A stretch of 64,000 nucleotides of DNA, taken from positions 273,916 to 337,915 of the forward strand of contig NZ_CDBT01000008.1 in the NCBI RefSeq assembly GCF_000819765.1. Direction: 5' to 3'. The notes under the pieces are model-generated. The model saw only the letters and a list, made by a program, of their open reading frames with translations. It searched no databases and was not told the origin of the DNA. This DNA comes from Aeromonas bivalvium (GTDB lineage Bacteria > Pseudomonadota > Gammaproteobacteria > Enterobacterales > Aeromonadaceae). Shown piece after piece: positions 8,632 through 20,709 of this stretch. Every line of letters begins with the position of its first letter. Positions within the stretch are counted from its first letter, which is position 1. The position numbers and the translations under genes were made by a program.

Positions 8632-8869
8632 GGCCCCCGATTATAAGGAGCCGGCACCAGATAGCCAGCGGCGTGGCCCCTGCCTAACCGTGGCGAGATT
8701 GTGTATAGTGGCGCCCCTTTGTGTATCCCAGCCGACGGATCTGCCCCTGCCCGACAGTTGTTGATGGCATCCGGCAGCGGATGCGACCGGCCGGGCTATC
8801 CCTGATGGTATCTGGCGGCCGATGCGACCGGCCCGATTGAGCGAGGCTCCCGGCCTTGAGGAGTAGATG
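8632..8869. other. Divergent intergenic region with a 41-bp tandem repeat upstream of yqcC
   Basis: This region separates the DUF3549 gene from yqcC. A TGTGTATAGT element (extended -10 type, TATAGT at 8704-8709) faces yqcC. Two imperfect direct copies of a 41-bp unit, each starting TGATGG and sharing GATGCGACCGGCC, occupy 8762-8802 and 8803-8843. A GAGGAG ribosome site at 8858-8863 closes the region. Confidence 0.6.
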
Positions 8870-9205
8870 ATGAACAAGTATCTGTTGGTGGCTGGCCTGC
8901 TGGGCGAGCTGAGCGCCGAGTTGCAACGTCTGGATCGCTGGCAGAGCGACCACCCGGGGGAAGAGGCGCTGGCCAGCACGCTGCCGTTTTGCGTCGATAC
9001 CCTGAGCTTCGATCAGTGGCTGCAGTTCGTGCTGATCCCGCGCATGGAGCAGCTGGTCATGTTGCAGGCTCCCCTGCCCGCCAATGTCTCCCTCTATCCC
9101 ATGGCGAGCGAGAGCTACAAGGAGAACCTGGCGGAAGTGGCCGACCTGCTGCGGCTTATCGCCCGCTTCGATCTGCTGCTCTCCGGCAAGGTGGTGGAAA
9201 AATGA
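8870..9205 (+). CDS. yqcC: YqcC family protein
   Basis: 111 residues from the ATG at 8870; an ATG at 8867 is only three bases from GAGGAG while 8870 is six away. It is a small helical cytoplasmic protein of unknown function with the family hallmark LPFCVDTLSFDQWLQFVLIPRM. Its stop overlaps the start of truC (ATGA). The order yqcC-truC-yqcA next to syd and queF is shared with Escherichia, which supports the assignment. Confidence 0.9.
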   Translation: MNKYLLVAGLLGELSAELQRLDRWQSDHPGEEALASTLPFCVDTLSFDQWLQFVLIPRMEQLVMLQAPLPANVSLYPMASESYKENLAEVADLLRLIARFDLLLSGKVVEK

Positions 9206-9987
9206 GTGAGCCCCTGCCCCCTGGCTCCGAGCCCGGGGAAGATGCGCTGGCGCCGACCCTGCTCTATCAGGATGACTGGCTGGTGGCGGTCAACAAGCCC
9301 TCCGGCCTGCTGGTGCACCGCAGCTGGCTCGACAAGGGCGAGACCCGTTTCGCCATGCAGATGACCCGGGATCTCATCGGGGGTCGTCACGTCTATCCAG
9401 TGCATCGGCTCGATCGGCCGACCTCGGGCGTGCTGCTCTTTGCCCTGAGCCCCGAGGTGGCCCGCAGCCTGACCGAGGCATTTGCCGGGCGGCGGGTGCA
9501 CAAGGAGTATCTGGCGCTGGTGCGGGGCTGGGCCCCGGCCCGCGGGCTCATCGATTATCCCCTCAAGGAGCAGCTGGACAAGATAGCCGATGCCTTCGCC
9601 GATCCGGACAAGCCCGCCCAGGAGGCGGTGACCAGTTTCAGCCGGCTGCATCAGGTGGAGCTGCCCCATGCGGTGTCCAAGAAGCACGCCACCAGTCGCT
9701 ACAGCCTGGTGCGCCTGGCGCCCCACACCGGCCGCAAGCATCAGCTGCGCCGCCATCTCGACCACCTGTTCCACCCCATCGTCGGGGACACCACCCATGG
9801 CGATGGCCGCCACAATCGCTTCTTTCGAGAGCATTTTGACTGCCAGCGCCTGCTGCTGGTGGCGCGCACCCTGAGCTTCGAGCACCCTGTGCTCAAGGTG
9901 CCGATGCGGATCCAGGCCCCCCTCGGCGCCGAGCTGCTGAGCCTGTTCGCCAGGTTGGGATGGCCCGCCAGCGAGAGTGATTACTGA
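9202..9987 (+). CDS. truC: tRNA pseudouridine(65) synthase TruC
   Basis: 261 residues. It isomerises uridine 65 of tRNA to pseudouridine. It belongs to the RluA-type family: HRLDRPTSG with catalytic Asp71 and the late block LAPHTGRKHQLRRHLDHL near 177-194. The ATG at 9202 overlaps the yqcC stop by four bases, so translation is probably coupled. It is followed 85 bp later by yqcA. Confidence 0.96.
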   Translation: MSEPLPPGSEPGEDALAPTLLYQDDWLVAVNKPSGLLVHRSWLDKGETRFAMQMTRDLIGGRHVYPVHRLDRPTSGVLLFALSPEVARSLTEAFAGRRVHKEYLALVRGWAPARGLIDYPLKEQLDKIADAFADPDKPAQEAVTSFSRLHQVELPHAVSKKHATSRYSLVRLAPHTGRKHQLRRHLDHLFHPIVGDTTHGDGRHNRFFREHFDCQRLLLVARTLSFEHPVLKVPMRIQAPLGAELLSLFARLGWPASESDY

Positions 9988-10072
9988 CCGGCACGCCGCT
10001 TCTGCCACCTGGTGCCTTGCCCTGTTCCCCCACTGTGGCATGCTGGGGTCATTCCCCGACTGAGGAGGCAAG

Positions 10073-10537
10073 ATGGCACAGATAGATATAGTAGTGGGCA
10101 GCGTCTATGGCGCCGCCTTTCTGGTGGCACAGACGCTGATGGCGTCGTTGGAGGGGCAGGGCCATGAGTGCCGTCTCCACGAGGAGGCGCGCCTCGAAGA
10201 CATAGACATCAGTCGTTTCCTGCTGCTGGTGTCGGCGACCACGGGCCAGGGGGATATTCCCCCCAACCTGGCACCCTTTGCCGCCGATCTCAGGGAGAGA
10301 GCCCCCTATATGAAGGGGCTCAATTATGCGCTGATCGCCATGGGTGACAGCAGCTATGAGCACTTCTGCGGCGCCGGTCGCCAGCTAGACACCCTGCTTC
10401 AGGAGCTGGGGGCCCATGCCCTGCTGCCCCGACTGGAAATTGATGCGACCCAGGTGGACGAGCCGGAAGTGGTGGCGCTCGCCTGGCTGGCTGAGTGGCA
10501 AGAGCGCCTCTCGTCAGCACCCGGGGAACATCATTGA
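10073..10537 (+). CDS. yqcA: Flavodoxin YqcA
   Basis: 154 residues, a short-chain flavodoxin expected to carry FMN and transfer single electrons in the cytoplasm. The FMN phosphate loop near residues 8-14 (VGSVYGAAF) and the ring-binding loops (SATTGQGDIPPNL, ~58-70; MGDSSYEHFCGA, ~90-101) are present. The ribosome site GAGGAGG lies directly upstream. It is the last gene of the yqcC-truC-yqcA operon and ends at a strong terminator. Confidence 0.93.
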   Translation: MAQIDIVVGSVYGAAFLVAQTLMASLEGQGHECRLHEEARLEDIDISRFLLLVSATTGQGDIPPNLAPFAADLRERAPYMKGLNYALIAMGDSSYEHFCGAGRQLDTLLQELGAHALLPRLEIDATQVDEPEVVALAWLAEWQERLSSAPGEHH

Positions 10538-10554
10538 CGCTTTTATACAAGATA

Positions 10555-10585
10555 AACGGGCCACTATTTGGCCCGTTATTTTTTG
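10555..10585 (+). terminator. Rho-independent terminator after yqcA
   Basis: An eight-bp stem AACGGGCC (10555-10562) and GGCCCGTT (10570-10577) is followed by ATTTTTT. Confidence 0.85.
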
Positions 10586-12300
<1,715 letters not shown>

Positions 12301-12324
12301 GCCCGGCTTTCAGTTAAGTTAGTG

Positions 12325-12353
12325 ACTGCCCCCACTTGGGGGCAGTTTCGTTT
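12325..12353 (+). terminator. Terminator or attenuator between lamB and malM
   Basis: An eight-bp stem CTGCCCCC (12326-12333) and GGGGGCAG (12338-12345) with an ACTT loop is followed by TTTCGTTT. It may let part of the lamB transcript continue into malM. Confidence 0.75.
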
Positions 12354-12391
12354 CGCCGGGTAACGGCCATTGGATTATGGGGACAATAAGA

Positions 12392-13369
12392 ATGACGCTG
12401 GTAAAGATGTCGATTGCAGCCGTAGTGACCGCCTGGTTGACCGGTTGTGCGGGTAACATGGGGGTCTCCTTGCAGGAGCATGGCGCCGTGCTGGATAACG
12501 CCGATCAGGCCAGGCAAGCCCTTGCCCAGGCCAACAGTTGCTGTGCCGGTTTCAGCGAATTCCAATACGCCAATCTGCCCGAAGGGGAGACGCTGCTGAG
12601 CCTGGATGGCAAACAGCCCAGCTACCGCTTCGATGAAGGCATGAGCTATTTTGCCGCCTATCGTCTGCCCAAGGACACGGGGAACCTCTACATCCGCCTG
12701 GCCTCTCAGGTCGGCAAGTCAGTCTTGCAGCCCAAGGTCATCATGCTGGATGGCAACTTCAAGGTGACCCGTGTGTTAGGGGAGTCCGTATTTGCTTACC
12801 AGCCGGCACACCTGATGGATGGCGATCGTATCGAAGGCAAGGTCTTTGTCGATCGCAGCATGCCGGGCAACCCGGCCAGCGAAACCTATATGGTGGTCTA
12901 TGCGCCAGCCGATCAGCTGAGCGGCTCCACCACCATACTGCATCCCGCCAAGGCCTTCGCCCGGGCCAACAACACGGTCGAGCCGGCCGTGGCAGATCCG
13001 GTGATCCCGCACTCTCCCTGGGGCCTGGTGCAGATAGTGGTCACCGACATGGCCAAGGCGCAGGGCATAGAAGCCGTCTTCAAGCCCGAATATGCCGATA
13101 AAGTGGCCCTGAGCCAGGGCCAGCAGGCCAGCACTGCGGCGGCGACGACCGCGGTGGCGGGGACGGCTCTGGTGGCCACGGCGCCGAGCAAGCCGGCGCC
13201 CGCCATGCTGAGCGAGACGGAAACCTTCTACAACAGCCAGATCGAAAAAGCGGTGAAGGCTGGCGATATCGACAAGGCCATGCAGTTGGTCAGTGAAGCC
13301 GAACGGGCCGGTTCCACCAAGGCGAAGTCCGTGTTTATCGATGCGGTGAAGCGCTCCCAGCAGAAATAA
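12392..13369 (+). CDS. malM: MalM family maltose operon protein, predicted lipoprotein
   Basis: 325 residues from ATG 12392, chosen because GGGGA lies eight bases before it; the ATG at 12377 has no such site. In Escherichia MalM is a periplasmic maltose-operon protein of unclear role. Family features include DPAKAFA-like HPAKAFARANN near 185-195 and the C-terminal helix pair MLSETETFYNSQIEKAVKAG. Unlike Escherichia MalM, the N-terminus ends in a lipobox, LTGC, so this version is probably lipid-anchored. An Ala/Pro-rich linker (~235-270) precedes the C-terminal helices. Confidence 0.92.
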   Translation: MTLVKMSIAAVVTAWLTGCAGNMGVSLQEHGAVLDNADQARQALAQANSCCAGFSEFQYANLPEGETLLSLDGKQPSYRFDEGMSYFAAYRLPKDTGNLYIRLASQVGKSVLQPKVIMLDGNFKVTRVLGESVFAYQPAHLMDGDRIEGKVFVDRSMPGNPASETYMVVYAPADQLSGSTTILHPAKAFARANNTVEPAVADPVIPHSPWGLVQIVVTDMAKAQGIEAVFKPEYADKVALSQGQQASTAAATTAVAGTALVATAPSKPAPAMLSETETFYNSQIEKAVKAGDIDKAMQLVSEAERAGSTKAKSVFIDAVKRSQQK

Positions 13370-13398
13370 CATCATCCGCTGACGTGGTTATATTTATC

Positions 13399-13424
13399 AG
13401 GCCTCCATTGTCGGGGGCCTTTTT
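13399..13424 (+). terminator. Terminator after malM
   Basis: The hairpin AGGCCTCC (13399-13406) with GGGGGCCT (13413-13420) is followed by TTTTT. Confidence 0.8.
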
Positions 13425-15224
<1,800 letters not shown>

Positions 15225-15250
15225 TCCGCTTGCTTGACAGACAGAAGACG

Positions 15251-15280
15251 AAAAGGGGGAGGCGCTGGCCTCCCTCTTTT
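15251..15280 (+). terminator. Terminator after ptsG
   Basis: A seven-bp GC-rich stem (GGGAGGC at 15257-15263, GCCTCCC at 15268-15274) is followed by TCTTTT. Confidence 0.8.
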
Positions 15281-15314
15281 CATGTTGGGCATCTGCGGCC
15301 CCGGGGCCAAGATG

Positions 15315-15350
15315 CAACAAAAAGGGTGCCCTGAGGCACCCGTTTTGTTG
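15315..15350. terminator. Second, bidirectional terminator between ptsG and yaeH
   Basis: A 16-bp stem with one mismatch (15315-15330 and 15335-15350, core GGGTGCC/GGCACCC) carries A-runs on one arm and T-runs on the other, so it can act in both directions. It backs up the ptsG terminator 35 bp before. Confidence 0.8.
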
Positions 15351-15363
15351 CCGTGAGCCGGGC

Positions 15364-15747
15364 TCAGAGCTTTTCCAGATCCTTTTCTATCTCGCTTATC
15401 TTGTTGGCCACCACTTTTTCCAGATGGCGCAGGTCACGCAAAATCTTCTTCTTGAGATCCTGATCCGCCTGGACATGGACCCCCTGGGTCAGGCTGTCGA
15501 GCTCATCCACCACGTACTTGAGATTGGCGTTGATCTCGGTGACATCCTTGTACTGGTGGGTGCCCGAATCCACCAGTATGGTCTTGCGCTGGCGCGGGTA
15601 CTTGAATTTGACACTCTTGGCGAAGAACTCGCCTTTCTGTTTCTTGAAGTAGATCTTGAGGATGTCGTGGTTGGCTTCCTGGCGCAGGGTATAACTGTCC
15701 ACCGCAGTGGGATCCTGGATCCCCAAACTCTTCAGATTCTCGTACAT
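15364..15747 (-). CDS. yaeH: DUF3461/UPF0325 family protein YaeH
   Basis: 127 residues from the ATG at 15747 ([13 protein letters not shown]), preceded by AAGGAA at eight bases. It is a small soluble, charged, helical protein; the C-terminal part ([20 protein letters not shown]) is a probable coiled coil. Function unknown. It lies next to dapD as in Escherichia. The longer in-frame reading to 15828 runs into the dapD terminator and is not supported. Confidence 0.92.
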   Translation of the reverse strand: MYENLKSLGIQDPTAVDSYTLRQEANHDILKIYFKKQKGEFFAKSVKFKYPRQRKTILVDSGTHQYKDVTEINANLKYVVDELDSLTQGVHVQADQDLKKKILRDLRHLEKVVANKISEIEKDLEKL

Positions 15748-15874
15748 TCGACTGTTCCTTGGCTTGAAAGCGTCTTGCCCAGCCATGATAGCCGAGAAAG
15801 TGCGATCGGCCTGTGACTGGGGCACCAAAATCGGTGGTGCCGTTCAGGCCCGTTCTCGGAAGGCGCTGGAAACG

Positions 15875-15900
15875 AAAAAGGGCACCCTGGGGTGCCCTTT
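15875..15900 (-). terminator. Terminator after dapD
   Basis: A ten-bp stem (AAAGGGCACC at 15877-15886, GGTGCCCTTT at 15891-15900) reads out on the minus strand into a T-run. It separates dapD from yaeH. Confidence 0.85.
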
Positions 15901-15918
15901 GTATAGCCATGAAGCCTG

Positions 15919-16746
15919 TTACTCGTCGATGGAGCGCAGCAGGGCGTTGATGCCGACCTTGGCACGGGTCTTGGCATCCACCTTCTTGACGATGACGGCG
16001 GCGTACAGGCTGTACTTGCCGCACTTGGACGGCAGGGAGCCGGAGACCACCACTGAGCCGGCCGGGACGCGGCCATAGTGGATCTCGCCGGTCTCGCGGT
16101 CATAGATGCGGGTGGACTGGCCGATGAAGACGCCCATGGAGATGACGGAGCCCTCTTCCACGATGACGCCTTCCACCACTTCGGAGCGGGCACCGATGAA
16201 GCAGTTGTCCTCGATGATGGTCGGGTTGGCCTGCAGGGGTTCCAGCACGCCGCCGATGCCGACGCCGCCGGAGAGGTGGACGTTCTTGCCTATCTGGGCG
16301 CAGGAGCCGACGGTGGCCCAGGTGTCGACCATGGTGCCCTCATCGACGAAGGCGCCGATGTTGACGTAGGAGGGCATCAGCACGGTATTGGGGGCGATGA
16401 AGGAGCCCTTGCGAGCGGTAGCCGGCGGCACCACGCGCACACCCGCTTCCTTGAACTGCTCGGCGCTGTAGTCGGAGAACTTGAGGGGAACCTTGTCGAA
16501 GTACTGGGCGTCGTCACCCTTGATGATGCCGTTGTCATTGATGCGAAAATAGAGCAGCACCGCTTTTTTCAGCCACTGGTGGACGACCCACTCGCCGGCG
16601 ATCTTCTCGGCGACCCGGGCCTTGCCGCTGTCCAGCAGCTCGATGGCTTGCAGTATGGCGGCCTTGGTGGCGCCGTCTACCGTGCCAGGGGTGATGGTGT
16701 CGCGGCGCTCGAAGGCCGACTCAATGATCTGTTGCAACTCGGTCAT
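15919..16746 (-). CDS. dapD: 2,3,4,5-tetrahydropyridine-2,6-dicarboxylate N-succinyltransferase
   Basis: 275 residues. It succinylates tetrahydrodipicolinate with succinyl-CoA in the diaminopimelate/lysine pathway. After a helical N-terminal domain (~1-100), a left-handed beta-helix of hexapeptide repeats runs from ~105 to ~230 ([34 protein letters not shown]-like region). The start at 16746 ([12 protein letters not shown]) has AAGGAA eight bases upstream. It lies 120 bp after glnD, as in the Escherichia order. Confidence 0.97.
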   Translation of the reverse strand: MTELQQIIESAFERRDTITPGTVDGATKAAILQAIELLDSGKARVAEKIAGEWVVHQWLKKAVLLYFRINDNGIIKGDDAQYFDKVPLKFSDYSAEQFKEAGVRVVPPATARKGSFIAPNTVLMPSYVNIGAFVDEGTMVDTWATVGSCAQIGKNVHLSGGVGIGGVLEPLQANPTIIEDNCFIGARSEVVEGVIVEEGSVISMGVFIGQSTRIYDRETGEIHYGRVPAGSVVVSGSLPSKCGKYSLYAAVIVKKVDAKTRAKVGINALLRSIDE

Positions 16747-16866
16747 GGTGGGGTTCCTTTGAAAAAATTCTGTTTGTTGTATCACACTTTTCCCGCCGGT
16801 TTTAAGGGGGAGGGGGGATTTCTTCCCCAGAACCGCGGCGGGCGTGGCCCAATAGGTTCACTTGGC

Positions 16867-19506
16867 TCAGGCTTCCTGCTCCTGGGGGTTGAGCTGATGC
16901 ACCAGCTTCTCTTCCAGGGCCCGCTGCTCTTGCTGGGTCAGGGGCTCACCGTCGCGATTGGTCAGGCTGAAGAAATCCTCGACCCGCTCCCCTATGGTGG
17001 TGATCTTGGCGGCATGCAGGGAGAGGCCGCACTGCTGGAACACTGCGCCGATACGGGCCAGCAGGCCGGGGGTATCCAGGGCGGTCAGCTCCAGCAGGGT
17101 GTGGCGGTTCTCGCCCTTGTGGGGCAGGAACACCACCCGGGTCGGTACCATGAACTGGCGATGGCGCCGTGACAGGGGTTTGTTGCGCAGCACCAGCCTG
17201 CCCGGCTCCTGCAGGGCTTTTTCCAGCGCCTTCTTGATGGTGGCGGTGCGGTTCGGGCTGATGGGCTCGCCATTGGGCTCGAGCACGATGAAGGTGTCGA
17301 GCACATAGCCGCTGCGGGAACTCATGATCTGGGCGTCGTGGATGTTGAGGTTCTTCTGATCCAGGGCCGAAGCCACGGTGGCGAACAGGTTCGGGGTGTC
17401 GCGGCAGTAGATGAACACCTCGCTGCCCCCCCGGGTCGGGTGCTTGCCTATGGTGACCAGGGGCGTCTCGCCGGCCCCCTCCTGCTCCAGGATATGGCGG
17501 CTGTGCCAGGCGATCTGCTCCGGGCTGTGGCGCAGGAAGTAGTCGGCCTTGAAGTCGCTCCACAGGGCCGTGATGGAGGCATCGTCCAGGTGGCGCTGGC
17601 CGAGCAGCTGGCGCGCCTGGCGCTGGTTTTCACGGATGCGCAGCCGAATGTCGGGAGGGTTCTCCAGCCCCTGGCGCAGCGCCTTCTGGGTGGAGAAGTA
17701 GAGCTCCCGCAGCAAAGTGCCCTTCCAGTCGTTCCACAGGGTGTCGTTGGTGGCGCAGATATCGGCCACCGTCAGGCAGTAGAGCAGATCCAGATGCTGT
17801 TCATCGCGCACCTTCTGGGCGAAGTCGGTGACCACTTCGGGATCGTGGATGTCCCGGCGCTGGGCGGTGACCGACATCAGCAGGTGGTGGCGCACCAGCC
17901 AGGCCACCAGGCGACTCTCGTAGCGATCCAGGCCGTGCAGCTGGCAGAACTCCAGGGCATCGACGGCGCCAAGCTCGGAGTGATCCCCGCGCCGCCCCTT
18001 GGCGATGTCGTGGAACAGGGCGGCGATGCAGAGCAGCTCCGGCTTGCGCAGCCGATTGAAGATCTCGTGGCAGAGCGGGTGGGTCTGGCGGCTGGCCGGA
18101 TTGGGAAACTGGTGGATGTTCTTGAGCAGCCGATGGGTGTGCTCGTCCACCGTGTAGGCGTGGAACATGTCGAACTGCATCTGGCCGACGATGAGGTTCC
18201 ACTGGGGCAGGTAGGCCGCCAGGATCCCGTATTTGTGCATCAGGGTGAGGGGCTGGCCTATGCCGCCGGGGTGGCGCAACAGCGCCATGAACAGGCGCCG
18301 GCACTCGGGGATCTCCTGCAGCCAGCAGTCGAGCTTGCGCCGCGCCTCCCGCAGCTGGCGCAGGGTGGCGGAGTGGATGCCAGCTATCTCGGGGTGCTGG
18401 GCTATCTGGTAGAAGAGCCGCAGGATGGCGGCGGGATCGCGGCCAAACAGCTCGGCATCCACCGCATCGATGAGGCGGCCGCGCAGCTGGAACTCGTCGC
18501 TGATGCGGCGCACGTCCATGGCGGTGTTGCCGAGAATGGCCTCGTCAAACAGCTGCAGCAGCATCTCGTTGAGCTCGGAGACCCGGCGCACAGTCTGGTA
18601 GAAGCGCTTCATCATCTGCTCCACCGGCCGGTTGCCTTCTCCCTCGAAGCCGAGCATCTCGGCCACGGTGCGCTGCCTGTCGAACAGCAGCCGGTTGTCG
18701 CCCCGGTTGATGGCCATGTGCAGGGCGAAGCGCACCTTCCAGAGGAAATTCTGGCAGTCGAGCAGCTCCCGGTACTCGGCCCGGTTGAGGAAGCCGTGGC
18801 TGGTCATCTCGAACAGGGTGGTGGCGCCGAAGTGGCGGCGGGCGACCCAGGCCAGGGTCTGGATATCCCGCAGCCCCCCTGGGTTGCTCTTGAGGTCGGG
18901 CTCGAGCTTGTAGGCCGTGCCGAGGAACTGCTGGTGGCGCTGGGCCTGTTCGGCGCGCTTGGCGCGGAAAAAATCCTCGCTCGACCAGAACACCTCTGGG
19001 CGGGTCGCCCGCTGCAGTGCCTCGAAGCCGGTCAGATTGCCGGTAATGTAGCGCGCCTCTATGAGGTTGGTGGCGACCGTGATGTCGGCCAGCCCCTGCT
19101 CGATGCACTCGGCCAGGTTGCGCACCGACTGGCCCACCTCCAGCTTGAGATCCCAGAGCAGGGTGATGAACTCGCCGATGCGCTGACCCAGGGCCTCATC
19201 CAGCTCATCCCCCTGGTAGAGGATCAGCAGGTCGATGTCGGAGTGGGGGTGCAGTTCGCCCCGGCCATAACCGCCGACCGCGATCAGGGTGAGGTGGTTC
19301 TCCTGATCGAAGCCGAACTTGTGCCACAGCCGGGTCAGCAGCTGATCCATGTAGAGGGAGCGGGTGGCGACCAGCTCTATGATGTTGTCACCGGCATCGA
19401 AGCGCTCGTGCAACCAGCCGAGGAAACGGGTCAGGTACTCTTTGCAGTTGTCCCGGCCGAGGTCGTCATCGGGGAGCAGGTGGGGGGAAAGCAGGCTGGC
19501 GTCCAT
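16867..19506 (-). CDS. glnD: Bifunctional [protein-PII] uridylyltransferase/uridylyl-removing enzyme
   Basis: 879 residues. It is the glutamine sensor that adds UMP to PII proteins when nitrogen is short and removes it when glutamine is plentiful. Domains in order: nucleotidyltransferase with GGYGRGELHPHSDIDLLIL (from residue 78; metal ligands Asp90, Asp92), a helical linker, an HD hydrolase domain with LFHDIAKGRRGDHS (~515), and two C-terminal ACT domains (~700-870; VFIYCRDTPNLFATV and ELTALDTPGLLARIG). All key motifs are intact. Confidence 0.97.
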   Translation of the reverse strand: MDASLLSPHLLPDDDLGRDNCKEYLTRFLGWLHERFDAGDNIIELVATRSLYMDQLLTRLWHKFGFDQENHLTLIAVGGYGRGELHPHSDIDLLILYQGDELDEALGQRIGEFITLLWDLKLEVGQSVRNLAECIEQGLADITVATNLIEARYITGNLTGFEALQRATRPEVFWSSEDFFRAKRAEQAQRHQQFLGTAYKLEPDLKSNPGGLRDIQTLAWVARRHFGATTLFEMTSHGFLNRAEYRELLDCQNFLWKVRFALHMAINRGDNRLLFDRQRTVAEMLGFEGEGNRPVEQMMKRFYQTVRRVSELNEMLLQLFDEAILGNTAMDVRRISDEFQLRGRLIDAVDAELFGRDPAAILRLFYQIAQHPEIAGIHSATLRQLREARRKLDCWLQEIPECRRLFMALLRHPGGIGQPLTLMHKYGILAAYLPQWNLIVGQMQFDMFHAYTVDEHTHRLLKNIHQFPNPASRQTHPLCHEIFNRLRKPELLCIAALFHDIAKGRRGDHSELGAVDALEFCQLHGLDRYESRLVAWLVRHHLLMSVTAQRRDIHDPEVVTDFAQKVRDEQHLDLLYCLTVADICATNDTLWNDWKGTLLRELYFSTQKALRQGLENPPDIRLRIRENQRQARQLLGQRHLDDASITALWSDFKADYFLRHSPEQIAWHSRHILEQEGAGETPLVTIGKHPTRGGSEVFIYCRDTPNLFATVASALDQKNLNIHDAQIMSSRSGYVLDTFIVLEPNGEPISPNRTATIKKALEKALQEPGRLVLRNKPLSRRHRQFMVPTRVVFLPHKGENRHTLLELTALDTPGLLARIGAVFQQCGLSLHAAKITTIGERVEDFFSLTNRDGEPLTQQEQRALEEKLVHQLNPQEQEA

Positions 19507-19530
19507 GGCATCTCGTCATCTTGAAAACAC

Positions 19531-19555
19531 AAACCCCGGCGCGGGGCCGGGGTTT
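19531..19555 (-). terminator. Terminator after map
   Basis: A ten-bp stem (AAACCCCGGC at 19531-19540, GCCGGGGTTT at 19546-19555) between map and glnD. The short T-run on the minus-strand side suggests termination or partial read-through to glnD. Confidence 0.7.
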
Positions 19556-19559
19556 GATG

Positions 19560-20348
19560 TTAACCGTGTTTGATATGGCGGTCGATAGTGTCGTCGGGGC
19601 GCAGGGTCAGCACCTCGCAACCATCCTCGGTCACCAGCAGGGTGTGTTCCCACTGGGCGGAGTCGCCGCCATCCTTGGTGGTGACAGTCCAGCCATCTTT
19701 CGGGTTGGTGCGGCAGTGGTATTTCTTGCTGTTGACCATGGGCTCTATGGTGAAGCACATGCCCGGCTTGAGCTCCAGCTTGCCACTGTTGCGATAGTGC
19801 AGGATCTGCGGCTCTTCGTGGAATTCGGCGCCGATGCCGTGGCCGCAGTAGTCGCGCACCACGGAGAAGCCCGCCTGCTCGACGATGGGCTGGATCACGG
19901 CGCCGATCTCGGTGATGCACATGCCGGGGCGCACCCGCTTGATGGCGGCGTACAGGCTCTCCTGGGCCACCTTGCACAGCTGACGGCGCAGGGGCGTGGT
20001 CTGGCCGACGATGAACATGGCGGAGGTGTCGCCGTGGAAACCATCCTTGATGACGGTGATGTCCAGGTTGATGATGTCCCCTTCCCGCAACTTCTTGTGG
20101 TTGGGGATGCCGTGACAGATGACGTCGTTGACCGAGGTGCAGATGGACTTGGGGAAACCGTGGTAGTTCAGGGGCGCGGGTATGGCCTGCTGGACATCGA
20201 CGATGAAGTCATGGCACAGAGTGTTGAGCTCGTCAGTGGTGACGCCAGCCTTGACGTGGGGGGCTATCATCACCAGCACATCGGCGGCCAGCTGGCCGGC
20301 AACGCGCATCTTTTCAATCTCTTCCGGCGTCTTGATTTTAATGGACAT
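19560..20348 (-). CDS. map: Methionine aminopeptidase, type I
   Basis: 262 residues, the usual length. It removes the initiator methionine from new proteins. The pita-bread fold ligands are visible: DIINLDITVIKDGFHGDTS (two Asp), CGHGIGAEFHEEPQI (His), MCFTIEPM (Glu) and the final Glu in WEHTLLVTEDG. The gene is divergent from rpsB, as in Escherichia. Confidence 0.97.
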   Translation of the reverse strand: MSIKIKTPEEIEKMRVAGQLAADVLVMIAPHVKAGVTTDELNTLCHDFIVDVQQAIPAPLNYHGFPKSICTSVNDVICHGIPNHKKLREGDIINLDITVIKDGFHGDTSAMFIVGQTTPLRRQLCKVAQESLYAAIKRVRPGMCITEIGAVIQPIVEQAGFSVVRDYCGHGIGAEFHEEPQILHYRNSGKLELKPGMCFTIEPMVNSKKYHCRTNPKDGWTVTTKDGGDSAQWEHTLLVTEDGCEVLTLRPDDTIDRHIKHG

Positions 20349-20709
20349 GGGATCTCTCTTGCGGCCTGGTTCCTCGCCGGCATGGCCGACAACAAGCAGG
20401 TAATGAAAAATAGATGCGTTTGCAATCAGGGCAAAATTTTATCCGCAACCCCCGCCGACTTCCAGTGTGATTGTCATCACAGGGTCAAATCTCTGGCACA
20501 GAGTGAAGCTCGGGCACCCGTTTTTAGCACGGCTGCCGGTGGCGCCAGCGGCAAACTTGTGATATAAAGCGCGCCGGAACCGGAACTACTGATCCGGTTT
20601 CATCACCCTTAATCAATAACACACACACATCGACACCTGTACCGGGGTGCCCCTCTGGGGTCGGTTACATGGGATGTGTGGAGGCCTAACCCCAATACAG
20701 AGGTATAAA
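20349..20709. promoter_or_regulatory. map/rpsB divergent control region: CRP box, rpsB promoter, S2 leader
   Basis: A CRP box with perfect half-sites, TGTGA-N6-TCACA, lies at 20466-20481. Facing map, TAAAAT (20436-20441 on the minus strand) is a possible -10. Facing rpsB, TGATATAAA (extended -10, TATAAA at 20563-20568) is followed by GCGCGCC, the GC-rich discriminator typical of stringently controlled ribosomal promoters. The transcribed leader contains GGGATGTGTGGAGGCCTAAC shortly before the start codon. That block resembles the conserved S2-binding autoregulatory leader of gammaproteobacterial rpsB; this is from memory of the family. Confidence 0.7.

Noticed and set aside
17338-19524. A 728-codon open frame on the plus strand opposite glnD
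   Set aside because: Same cause: it mirrors glnD codons and has no ribosome site or recognisable domain.
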